A DNA stretch of 8,407 nt, from contig DAIDJQ010000198.1 in NCBI GenBank assembly GCA_027451305.1, forward strand, positions 1 through 8,407. The letters are read 5' to 3'. This DNA is from Cellulomonas sp. (GTDB taxonomy: Bacteria > Actinomycetota > Actinomycetes > Actinomycetales > Cellulomonadaceae). A program made the translations under genes and the position numbers. Position 1 is the stretch's first letter; each line of letters starts with the position of its first letter. A model generated the notes under the pieces. It had not been told where the DNA came from and searched no databases. It saw only the letters and a list, made by a program, of their open reading frames with translations. This document shows positions 1 through 5,479 of the stretch, one piece after another.

Positions 1-933
1 AGCCCCGAGCAGATCCTGGTCACCACCGGCGCGCAACAGGCGATCCACCTGGTCGTCGGGCTGTGGGCGGGCCGTGGCGACCGGGTGGTCGTCGAGCACC
101 CGACGTACCCGCTGGCGATCGAGACGGTCCGTCGCGCCGGCGCCCGGCCCGTGCCGGTCCCCGTGGGACTCCACGGCATCGACGTCGACCTGCTGCGGGC
201 CACGGTCGCCCGCGCCGACCCGCGTCTGGTCTACCTGATCCCCGACTTCCAGAACCCCACCGGGACCGTGCTGGACCCGGACCGCCGGCGCGACGTCCGC
301 GCCGGCCTGGCGGCCGTCGGTGTGCCCCTCGTCGTCGACGAGGTGTTCGCCGAGCTCGGTCTCGACCTACCCGAACCTGCTCCGCTGGTGGCGGGCGACG
401 GTAGGGCCGTGATCGGCATCGGCTCCGGGTCGAAGACGTACTGGGGCGGCCTGCGCGTGGGCTGGGTGCGGGCGCACCCGGACGTCATCGCCCGGCTGGC
501 TGCTCGACGGGCGAGCGTCGACATCGGCACCTCGGTGCTCGACCAGCTGGTGCTCACCCGGCTGCTCGCCGAGCGGACGCAGATCCTCGCGCGACGCCGC
601 GCCGAGCTGCGCCGGCAGCGCGACGAGCTGCTCACCCTGCTCGCCACCCACCTGCCGACCTGGCGGGCCGCGGTGCCTGCCGGCGGGCTCAGCCTCTGGG
701 TGGACCTCGGGGCTCCCGCGTCCACGGCGCTCGCGCTGCGCGGACCGGCCTGCGGCGTGCACCTGGTTCCCGGCACCGCGTTCGGCGTGGACGGCACCTT
801 CGACGACCGTCTGCGCCTGACCTTCAGCGAGCCCGAGGAGGTGCTGGCCACGGCCGTCGAGCGGATCGCCGCTGCCTGGGCGACGCTCGACCGGCCGGTG
901 ACCGGCGGTCGGCCGTGGGCGCCGGTGGTCTGA
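1..933 (+). CDS. yczR: MocR-family regulator (YczR-like), C-terminal aminotransferase-like part; 5' end outside window
   Basis: The frame is open from base 1 to the TGA at 931-933 and gives 310 residues of a fold-type I PLP aminotransferase domain. Visible landmarks are the GAQQA stretch near the start, QNPTG (Asn about 85), the VVDEVFAE aspartate (about 113), the PLP-binding lysine in SGSKTYWGG (about 145), the GGLRVGW stretch after it, and RLTFSEPEE near the C-terminus with the likely carboxylate-binding Arg. Wording such as YLIPDFQNPTG and GGLSLWVDLG resembles the actinobacterial YczR subgroup of MocR regulators, which carry an N-terminal GntR winged helix. That helix would lie upstream and cannot be seen here. 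MocR proteins use PLP or an amine ligand as effector rather than acting as metabolic transaminases. A plain class I/II aminotransferase is the alternative. The aminotransferase fold is near certain; the YczR assignment is by remembered resemblance. Confidence 0.85.
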   Translation, partial: SPEQILVTTGAQQAIHLVVGLWAGRGDRVVVEHPTYPLAIETVRRAGARPVPVPVGLHGIDVDLLRATVARADPRLVYLIPDFQNPTGTVLDPDRRRDVRAGLAAVGVPLVVDEVFAELGLDLPEPAPLVAGDGRAVIGIGSGSKTYWGGLRVGWVRAHPDVIARLAARRASVDIGTSVLDQLVLTRLLAERTQILARRRAELRRQRDELLTLLATHLPTWRAAVPAGGLSLWVDLGAPASTALALRGPACGVHLVPGTAFGVDGTFDDRLRLTFSEPEEVLATAVERIAAAWATLDRPVTGGRPWAPVV

Positions 934-988
934 GGGGTGTCGCGCCCCGGGCACAGCCTTCCGGTGGACGATCGGCAGCACGACGAGC

Positions 989-994
989 GGAGGT
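989..994 (+). promoter_or_regulatory. Shine-Dalgarno GGAGGT fixing the start at 1003
   Basis: GGAGGT sits 8 nt before the GTG at 1003. The upstream in-frame GTG at 937 has only a weak TGAGGG immediately before it. This decides the start of the small membrane protein. Confidence 0.75.
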
Positions 995-1002
995 GGGGTC
1001 CG

Positions 1003-1560
1003 GTGGCCGGTCGGGACGGCGGCGAGCGCGGATCGCTGCGGGTGCGATGGGTCGCCCTGCTGCTGTTCGGCATCGGCTTCGGGTACGTCGAGGCGGCGGT
1101 GGTGCACTACCTGCGCCGGATCATCGGGTACCGGGCCGGCTACCAGATCGGTGCGCACCACGTGTACCTCGACCTCGGTGTCATCACCTTCGTGCAGCCG
1201 GAGCGCTCCGTGCTCGTCGACCCCGCGCTGACGCAGGTGGAGGTCGCCCGCGAGGCGGCCACGCTGCTCATGCTGCTGGCCGTCGGGGTGCTGGCGGCCG
1301 AGACGCTGCGGCGGCGCGTCGCCGCCTTCTTCATCGCCTTCGCGGTGTGGGACCTGACGTACTACCTGTTCCTGCGCGTGCTGGACGGGTGGCCGGCCAG
1401 CCTCGCCGACCTCGACGTGTTCTTCCTCATCCCGGTGACGTGGGTGGGGCCGGTGGCCACCGCCGTGGTCGCGTCCGGCGTGGTGCTGGTGCTGGCCTCC
1501 TGGGTGTACCTCAGCGCCAGCCGAGCGCCGGGGCGACGTGGGCGAGGATCGCCTCGATGA
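1003..1560 (+). CDS. Small multi-pass membrane protein of unknown function
   Basis: Encodes 185 residues. An in-frame GTG at 937 would add 22 hydrophilic residues, but the GTG at 1003 has a textbook GGAGGT at 989-994 with 8 nt spacing, so I chose 1003. Hydrophobic segments lie at about residues 14-34, 86-104, 107-126 and 138-170 (one or two passes), giving 4-5 membrane spans. Conserved-looking pieces are FGYVEAAVVHYLRR in the first span, FAVWDLTYYLFLRVLDGWP, and FLIPVTWVGP. They recall an unnamed conserved bacterial membrane family, but I cannot assign a function. The C-terminus is a basic tail (APGRRGRGSPR). The last 50 bases overlap the 3' end of the opposite-strand oxidoreductase. It follows the MocR gene by 69 nt and could be cotranscribed with it. 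Confidence 0.8.
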   Translation: MAGRDGGERGSLRVRWVALLLFGIGFGYVEAAVVHYLRRIIGYRAGYQIGAHHVYLDLGVITFVQPERSVLVDPALTQVEVAREAATLLMLLAVGVLAAETLRRRVAAFFIAFAVWDLTYYLFLRVLDGWPASLADLDVFFLIPVTWVGPVATAVVASGVVLVLASWVYLSASRAPGRRGRGSPR

Positions 1561-2533
1561 CGTGGGCGTTGTAGTCGACACCGAGCTGGTTGGGCACGGT
1601 CAGCAGCAGGGTGTCCGCGGCGGCGAGCGCCTCGTCCTCCCGGAGCTGCTCGATCAGCACGTCCGGCTCGGCGGCGTAGCTGCGCCCGAAGATCGCGCGC
1701 GTGCTCGCGTCGATGTTGCCGATCTGGTCCTCGTCGTCCGTCCCGCGGCCGAAGTACGTGCGGTCGCGCTCGTCGACCAGCGCGAAGATGCTGCGGCTGA
1801 CGGAGACACGCGGCTCCCGCTCGTGCCCGGCGGCCTTCCACGCCTCCCGGAAGAGGCCGATCTGGTCGGCCTGCTGCACGTGGAAGGGCTGGCCGCTCTC
1901 GTCGTTCTTCAGGGTGGAGCTCATCAGGTTCATCCCCGCACGCGCAGCCCACTCGGCGGTGGCGTTGGAGCCGGCTCCCCACCAGATCCGGTCACGCAGG
2001 CCGGGGGAGTACGGCTCGACGCGCAGCAGCCCCGGCGGGTTGGGGAACATCGGCCGGGAGTTCGGCTGCGCGAACGCGGCGCCCTCGATCACCGTGAGGA
2101 ACGTCTCGGAGCGCGCGCGGGCCATGTCCGCGTCCGTCGTCCCCTCGGGCGGTTCGTACCCGAAGTACCGGAAGCCGTCCACCACCTGCTCCGGTGACCC
2201 GCGGCTGATGCCGAGCTGCAGCCGACCGCCTGCGATCAGGTCCGCGGCGCCCGCGTCCTCCGCCATGTGCATCGGGTTCTCGTACCGCATGTCGATCACG
2301 CCCGTGCCGATCTCGATCCGGCTGGTGCGGGCGCCCACCGCGGCGAGCAGCGGGAACGGCGAGCCGAGCTGCCGGGCGAAGTGGTGCACACGGAAGTAGG
2401 CCCCGTCGGCACCCAGCTCCTCCGCCGCGACGGCGAGGTCGATCGACTGCAGCAGCGCGTCCGAGGCCGAGCGCGTCTGCGAGGCGGGCGACGGGGTCCA
2501 GTGCCCGAAGGACAGGAAGCCGATGTTCTTCAC
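1511..2533 (-). CDS. LLM-class flavin-dependent oxidoreductase (luciferase-like monooxygenase)
   Basis: Encodes 340 residues, the normal length for a bacterial luciferase-like TIM-barrel protein. The N-terminus (V)KNIGFLSFGHW is the typical start of this subfamily and fixes the GTG at 2533. Further landmarks are AAEELGADGAYFRVHHFA (about 36-53, with the His pair at 50-51), SRIEIGTGVIDMRYENP (71-87), AEDAGAADLIAGGRLQLGISRG (91-112), RIWWGAGSNATAEWAA, and a C-terminus ending ALGWR. Such enzymes use reduced FMN or F420 in the cytoplasm to oxygenate or reduce small substrates; the substrate cannot be read from sequence. The gene lies 47 nt downstream of the DUF5808-like gene on the same strand. 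No Shine-Dalgarno stands at the usual distance from the GTG: a GGGGGA at 2565-2570 is about 31 nt away. Translation may therefore be weak or depend on upstream readthrough. Confidence 0.9.
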   Translation of the reverse strand: MKNIGFLSFGHWTPSPASQTRSASDALLQSIDLAVAAEELGADGAYFRVHHFARQLGSPFPLLAAVGARTSRIEIGTGVIDMRYENPMHMAEDAGAADLIAGGRLQLGISRGSPEQVVDGFRYFGYEPPEGTTDADMARARSETFLTVIEGAAFAQPNSRPMFPNPPGLLRVEPYSPGLRDRIWWGAGSNATAEWAARAGMNLMSSTLKNDESGQPFHVQQADQIGLFREAWKAAGHEREPRVSVSRSIFALVDERDRTYFGRGTDDEDQIGNIDASTRAIFGRSYAAEPDVLIEQLREDEALAAADTLLLTVPNQLGVDYNAHVIEAILAHVAPALGWR

Positions 2534-2580
2534 GTGCGGTGCAACAGCCCGGCCGCAGGTGCATTCCCCCGGGACGGGCG

Positions 2581-2895
2581 TCAGTGCGACTCGACGACCT
2601 TCTCGCGCAGCAGCTTGACGATGCGCCCCACGTTGAGGGTCCAGCCGACGCCGAAGACGTGCGGGCTGACGATGTGGTCGCCCTCCGGGTCCCACACGCG
2701 CTCGCGGAACCGCTCGACCGTCGGCACCCGGAAGTCGTAGGGCACGAACCCCGCCACCTCGCCGTGCCACGTCCGCTCGTCCTCTGGTGTGCGCAGCTCC
2801 TTGACGACCGCGGTGACCGCCAGCCCGATCGCAACCAGGCGGACGAGGGTGGCGAAGCCGTTGGCGTGCTTGCGGGGGCCGTGGTGCGAACCCAT
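2581..2895 (-). CDS. Small DUF5808-like protein with one N-terminal membrane segment
   Basis: Encodes 104 residues from an ATG at 2895 preceded by GAGGAG (2907-2902) with 6 nt spacing. That beats the longer in-frame extension to 3048, which reads as Arg-rich non-coding sequence. Residues about 14-32 (ATLVRLVAIGLAVTAVV) form one hydrophobic helix after a His/Arg-rich head. The rest is soluble and includes VPYDFRVPTVERFRERVWDP and then SPHVFGVGWTLNVGR (about 77-91). The F-G-x-G-W-T-L-N element after a WDP/NPDD-like stretch is the hallmark I associate with DUF5808. The molecular function is unknown. It is the first gene of a probable two-gene unit with the oxidoreductase. Confidence 0.75.
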   Translation of the reverse strand: MGSHHGPRKHANGFATLVRLVAIGLAVTAVVKELRTPEDERTWHGEVAGFVPYDFRVPTVERFRERVWDPEGDHIVSPHVFGVGWTLNVGRIVKLLREKVVESH

Positions 2896-3094
2896 GTCGA
2901 TCTCCTCGGTGGACGGTGTCCCGGTCCGATCCTCCTCCGGCGCCGCGTGAACGGCACGCCTCCGTCCGGTGTGATCTGCATGGCACCTCGGTGAAGTCCG
3001 GCGTGTCCGTTTCCGTGACGCTCGGCCGGCGCGGGACCCTCCGCGCATGACCGCATCCGACGGTCACCCGCGAAACACCGAAGGACGTGCCGCC
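2896..3094. promoter_or_regulatory. Divergent intergenic region
   Basis: These 199 bases separate the start of the DUF5808-like gene (-) from the start of the CBM48 gene (+) and must carry both promoters. I see no convincing -10 box on either strand. A short inverted repeat, GGAC-GGT-GTCC (2911-2921), lies just upstream of the minus-strand ribosome site. No small ORF here has both a start and a ribosome site. Confidence 0.4.
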
Positions 3095-3376
3095 GTGCTG
3101 AAGAAGTCCCGCTCCGCCAATACCGCCACCTGCACCCTCACCTTCGCGCTGCCCGTCGCCGAGCTCGACGGTCCCGTCAGCGTGGTGGGCACCTTCAACG
3201 ACTGGACCCCGGGCGCGCACCCGCTGCGCCGCCGGTCCAACGGCACCGCCAGCGTGTCCGTCGTCGTCCCGGTGGGCACGGACGTGCGGTTCCGGTACCT
3301 CGGCGACAACGGCCGCTGGTTCGACGAGGCCGAGGCGGACGTGCTGACGGCCGAGGGCGGGCTGGTCCGCGTCTGA
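3095..3376 (+). CDS. Stand-alone CBM48 / isoamylase early-set domain protein
   Basis: Encodes 93 residues from a GTG at 3095 that has AAGGAC at 3081-3086, 8 nt upstream. The in-frame ATG at 3047 has no good ribosome site and would add 16 residues unlike the family, whose members start with an LKK(S/T) stretch as here. The domain is one E-set beta-sandwich: VSVVGTFNDWTPGAHPL (about 28-44), a central strand pair ending VPVGTDVRFRYL (58-69), and NGRWFDEAEAD (72-82). Trp37 in FNDW matches the carbohydrate-contacting position in AMPK-beta and branching-enzyme CBM48 domains. There is no catalytic domain, so a glycogen-binding or regulatory role is inferred only. It converges with the VOC gene. Confidence 0.85.
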   Translation: MLKKSRSANTATCTLTFALPVAELDGPVSVVGTFNDWTPGAHPLRRRSNGTASVSVVVPVGTDVRFRYLGDNGRWFDEAEADVLTAEGGLVRV

Positions 3377-3428
3377 CCGGACCGCGTCGCACGCCGGGGT
3401 GCCGCGGGTGCGGCGGGGGCCGCTGCCG

Positions 3429-4094
3429 TCAGTCGCGGCCCGACGTCGTCGCGATGTCCACCTCGTTGCCCTCGGGGTCGGCCAGCGTCCACCACATCGG
3501 GGCGTGCTCGTCGCCGACCAGGTGGCCGCCCGCCTGCAGGGCGGACACGATCCGTCGCTCCGCCTCGTCGTACGGCACCCAGAGGGCGACGTGCAGGCGG
3601 TCGCGCTGCTGGCGCGGCGGGTCCATGTGCTGGAAGCGGAGCGCCGGTGCACGTCCGCGGGGGTCGACGAGGTCCGCGCCCGTGGCGTCGTCCCGGTCGG
3701 CGTAGTCCAGCACCGCCCGCCAGAACGGCAGCACACGGTCGGTCACCGAGGCGTCGAGCGTCAGCTGCACCGTCTGCACGAATGACGGGTCGGCGGTCAG
3801 GCCGAGGTCCCGGGCGATCACGGAGATCTCCCGGGCCAGGTCGAGGTCCCGGTCGGTGAGCCCGTACCGCCCGTCGCCGACCGACACGAGGCGGACCAGG
3901 ATCCCGTCGTGCCGCAGGTCGAGGTCCGGGTGGTGGGCGTCCAGGCCGGCCAGGCCGCAGATGGCGGTGGCCAGGCGGGCGCCGTCCGCCAGCGAGGGGG
4001 CGACGAACCAGGCGTAGGCGCCCGCACCCACCACGCGCCAGTCGTCGGTGCCCTCGGACTCGTGGAACTGCGTCGGCGTGATGGGCTCGGCCAT
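3429..4094 (-). CDS. Fusion of pterin-4a-carbinolamine dehydratase-like domain and VOC/glyoxalase domain
   Basis: Encodes 221 residues from the ATG at 4094; a GTG at 4103 would add three. Residues about 5-100 resemble pterin-carbinolamine dehydratase (PCD/DCoH): DDWRVVGAGAYAWF, then HHPDLDL at 54-60 and GLTDRDLDLAREI at 78-90. Canonical PCD uses three His residues, the HH pair and one 18 residues after the first; here that position (72) is Val, so full dehydratase activity is doubtful. Residues about 107-217 form a VOC domain: VQLTLDAS, a strand with FWRAVLDY, RLHVALWVP, and the closing DPEGNEVDIA. VOC proteins are often metal-dependent isomerases, dioxygenases or resistance proteins; the substrate here is unknown. 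It lies head to head with fdxA, 77 nt apart. Confidence 0.85.
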   Translation of the reverse strand: MAEPITPTQFHESEGTDDWRVVGAGAYAWFVAPSLADGARLATAICGLAGLDAHHPDLDLRHDGILVRLVSVGDGRYGLTDRDLDLAREISVIARDLGLTADPSFVQTVQLTLDASVTDRVLPFWRAVLDYADRDDATGADLVDPRGRAPALRFQHMDPPRQQRDRLHVALWVPYDEAERRIVSALQAGGHLVGDEHAPMWWTLADPEGNEVDIATTSGRD

Positions 4095-4101
4095 GTCTGG
4101 C

Positions 4102-4107
4102 ACCGTA
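4102..4107 (-). promoter_or_regulatory. Candidate -10 box TACGGT for a leaderless PCD-VOC transcript
   Basis: On the minus strand TACGGT (pattern TANNNT) ends 7 nt before the ATG at 4094. That places the expected transcription start at or within a base of the start codon. No Shine-Dalgarno is visible, which fits leaderless translation. A possible -35 (CTGACG) is 15 nt further upstream, slightly short. Inference from spacing only. Confidence 0.4.
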
Positions 4108-4159
4108 GGCGCCCTTGCGGTGCGTCAGCCAGGATTCGTTCTCGCAAATTGGGGTTGTG

Positions 4160-4165
4160 TAAACT
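4160..4165 (+). promoter_or_regulatory. Extended -10 box TGTGTAAACT for a leaderless fdxA transcript
   Basis: TAAACT (TANNNT, preceded by TG at 4156-4157 and 4158-4159) ends 6 nt before the fdxA ATG at 4172. The usual start site 6-7 nt after a -10 would fall on the A of the ATG, and there is no Shine-Dalgarno. Leaderless mRNAs with this geometry are common in actinobacteria. No strong -35 is visible. The local AT-rich patch (4145-4165) stands out from its surroundings. Confidence 0.65.
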
Positions 4166-4171
4166 CGCGCC

Positions 4172-4522
4172 ATGACCTACGTGATCGGATCGCCCTGCGT
4201 GGACGTCAAGGACCGGGCGTGCGTGGACGAGTGCCCGGTGGACTGCATCTACGAGGGGGCCCGCACCCTCTACATCCACCCGGACGAGTGCGTGGACTGC
4301 GGTGCCTGCGAACCGGTGTGCCCCACCGAGGCCATCTACTACGAGGACGACCTGCCCGAGTCGGAGCGGGCGTACCTCGAGGACAACGCGGCGTTCTTCG
4401 CCGAGACGCTGCCCGGACGGCCGGCTCCGCTCGGGTCGCCCGGTGGTGCGGGCAAGCTCGGTGCGATCGACGTGGACACCCCGCTCGTGGCGGCGCTGGC
4501 GCAGGCCGAGCTCGGGGGCTGA
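4172..4522 (+). CDS. fdxA: Seven-iron ferredoxin (3Fe-4S / 4Fe-4S)
   Basis: Encodes 116 residues, the normal size of actinobacterial FdxA. The N-terminal half holds two cluster motifs: Cys9, Cys17 and Cys50 are positioned as ligands of a 3Fe-4S cluster, and Cys21, Cys40, Cys43 and Cys46 of a 4Fe-4S cluster. An extra Cys25 in CPVDCIYEG is typical of the group. The acidic C-terminal extension (residues 52-116) with YYEDDLPE and a terminal Ala/Leu-rich helix is usual for seven-iron ferredoxins. It acts as a soluble low-potential electron carrier in the cytoplasm for oxidoreductases or P450s. No redox partner is encoded next to it. It is probably translated from a leaderless mRNA and is followed after 4 nt by the Cys-motif regulator. 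Confidence 0.96.
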   Translation: MTYVIGSPCVDVKDRACVDECPVDCIYEGARTLYIHPDECVDCGACEPVCPTEAIYYEDDLPESERAYLEDNAAFFAETLPGRPAPLGSPGGAGKLGAIDVDTPLVAALAQAELGG

Positions 4523-4526
4523 GCAC

Positions 4527-5300
4527 GTGCCGCCCCGCGCACGTCAGGGTGGGGCACCCGACCCCGGGACGCGGACCGACGTGCGCGCGCAGCGCACCGG
4601 GCGGCGGCTCGAGGTGCTGGCGCTGCTGCGGACGGCTGCGGCGCCCCTGAGCCTGCTCGACATCGCGGACCGGCTCGGCATGCACCCGAGCACGGTCCGG
4701 TTCCATCTCGGCGCCCTCGTCGACGACGGGCTGGTGGAGCGCAGGGACAGCGCCCCGCGGGCACCGGGCCGGCCGCCGCTGCTGTTCGCGGCGGTGCGCG
4801 GGATGGACCCGGGTGGCGCCCGGCGGTACCAGCTGCTGTCCGGCGTCCTCGCGCAGGCGCTGGACGGCGGTCCCGACGTGCGGGGGCGGGCGCTGGAGGC
4901 CGGCCGCGAGCGGGGGCGGGAGCTTGCCGTCCCGCTCGTCAGCGCCGCGCCGGCCGATGCGCGCTCGGCGGTCGACCGGCTCATGACGGTGCTCGGGGAG
5001 CTCGACTTCGACCCCGTGCTGATGCCCGTCGCCGACGGAGTCGACCCTGGGACGGCCGGTGCCCGGGGCGGGGTAGTCGGCGCCGTTCCGTCGATCGGGC
5101 TGCGCCGGTGCCCGTTCCTCGAGGTGGCGCAGGCCCGCTCACCGGTGGTGTGCCCGGTGCACCTCGGCCTCATGCAAGGCGCTCTGGAAGGTTGGGCCGC
5201 CCCGGTCACGGTCGACCGGCTGGACCCGTTCGTCGAGCCGGACCTGTGCCTTGCCCACCTCGCACCGGCAGGAGCCGGCCACCCGGTCTCCGCGCGCTGA
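4527..5300 (+). CDS. HTH transcriptional regulator with C-terminal Cys/His motif (possible Fe-S or metal sensor)
   Basis: Encodes 257 residues from the GTG at 4527, which has GGGGG at 4514-4518 with 8 nt spacing and sits 4 nt after the fdxA stop. GTG 4581 is an alternative start that would remove 18 residues. Residues about 25-75 are an ArsR/DeoR-like winged helix (PLSLLDIADRLGMHPSTVRF, then DGLVERR) followed by the GRPPLLF wing. The middle (92-190) is helical and unassigned. The C-terminus carries CPFLEVA (Cys195), VCPVHLGLMQGAL (Cys209, His212) and EPDLCLAHL (Cys241, His244), i.e. C-x13-C-x2-H and C-x2-H. This is reminiscent of the SufR-type Fe-S regulators, where three or four C-terminal Cys bind a cluster. 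Its coupling to a ferredoxin gene supports iron-sulfur or redox sensing, which is inference. Confidence 0.85.
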   Translation: MPPRARQGGAPDPGTRTDVRAQRTGRRLEVLALLRTAAAPLSLLDIADRLGMHPSTVRFHLGALVDDGLVERRDSAPRAPGRPPLLFAAVRGMDPGGARRYQLLSGVLAQALDGGPDVRGRALEAGRERGRELAVPLVSAAPADARSAVDRLMTVLGELDFDPVLMPVADGVDPGTAGARGGVVGAVPSIGLRRCPFLEVAQARSPVVCPVHLGLMQGALEGWAAPVTVDRLDPFVEPDLCLAHLAPAGAGHPVSAR

Positions 5301-5357
5301 ATGGTCCGACGACGCAGGAGATCCGGTGAGGCCGGCTGGTCGCCCGTGTCTGCCGTG

Positions 5358-5371
5358 GACCTGTGCAGGTC
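5358..5371. repeat. Inverted repeat GACCT-GTGC-AGGTC
   Basis: Perfect 5-bp arms around 4 nt. It is spaced like the two DosR-like boxes downstream but differs in sequence, so it may be a degenerate third site or an unrelated operator. Confidence 0.4.
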
Positions 5372-5383
5372 GGATGGGGTGCA

Positions 5384-5397
5384 GGGACCTTGGTCCC
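5384..5397. promoter_or_regulatory. DosR/DevR-like operator, perfect box GGGACCTTGGTCCC
   Basis: A perfect palindrome with GGGACC/GGTCCC arms and a TT centre. It fits the GGGAC-N4-GTCCC core of the mycobacterial DosR (DevR) dormancy box and related actinobacterial response-regulator sites. It lies about 96 bp upstream of the dehydrogenase start. Assignment is by motif resemblance; no DosR gene is in the window. Confidence 0.6.
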
Positions 5398-5407
5398 CGC
5401 GACGACT

Positions 5408-5421
5408 GGGACTTTGGTCAT
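5408..5421. promoter_or_regulatory. DosR/DevR-like operator, second box GGGACTTTGGTCAT
   Basis: The left half GGGACTTT matches the DosR consensus; the right half keeps GGTC and then diverges. It is centred 24 bp from the perfect box and abuts the -35-like TTGACT, the usual position for an activating site. Confidence 0.55.
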
Positions 5422-5479
5422 TGACTGGGCGGGCCGCACGTCAAGGCAGACGTCGACATCGCCAGCTCAAGGAGGAGCG

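Larger units (their letters stand above)
5301..5479 (+). promoter_or_regulatory. Leader/promoter region of the alcohol dehydrogenase
   Basis: These 179 non-coding bases contain three inverted repeats (5358-5371, 5384-5397, 5408-5421) with centres 26 and 24 bp apart, then a -35-like TTGACT at 5421-5426. No good -10 follows at 16-18 bp, as expected for an activator-dependent promoter. The ribosome site AAGGAGG is at 5469-5475. Short ORFs crossing this stretch lack coding character. Confidence 0.6.

Noticed and set aside
231..1581. Long minus-strand open frames opposite the MocR gene and the membrane-protein gene
   Set aside because: Their products are Arg/Ser/Pro/His-rich low-complexity shadows typical of GC-rich DNA and have no family signature, while the plus-strand genes show clear motifs.
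2571..2582. GGGACGGGCGTC as a further DosR-like box near the oxidoreductase
   Set aside because: Only GGGAC-N4-GTC matches, the centre is GC-rich, it overlaps the DUF5808 stop codon, and such a match is expected by chance in a window of this size and composition.
2581..3048. N-terminally extended version of the DUF5808-like gene
   Set aside because: The extra 51 residues are Arg/His-rich with no ribosome site, and GAGGAG before the ATG at 2895 marks the real start.
3410..3423. GCGGC-GGGG-GCCGC hairpin between the CBM48 and VOC genes as a terminator
   Set aside because: A 5-bp GC stem without a T-run is common by chance here; it is too weak to annotate as a terminator.
4302..4526. Upstream extension of the Cys-motif regulator inside fdxA
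   Set aside because: The frame overlaps the well-supported ferredoxin and encodes Arg/Ser/Thr-rich sequence. The GTG at 4527 has a ribosome site and directly follows the fdxA stop.
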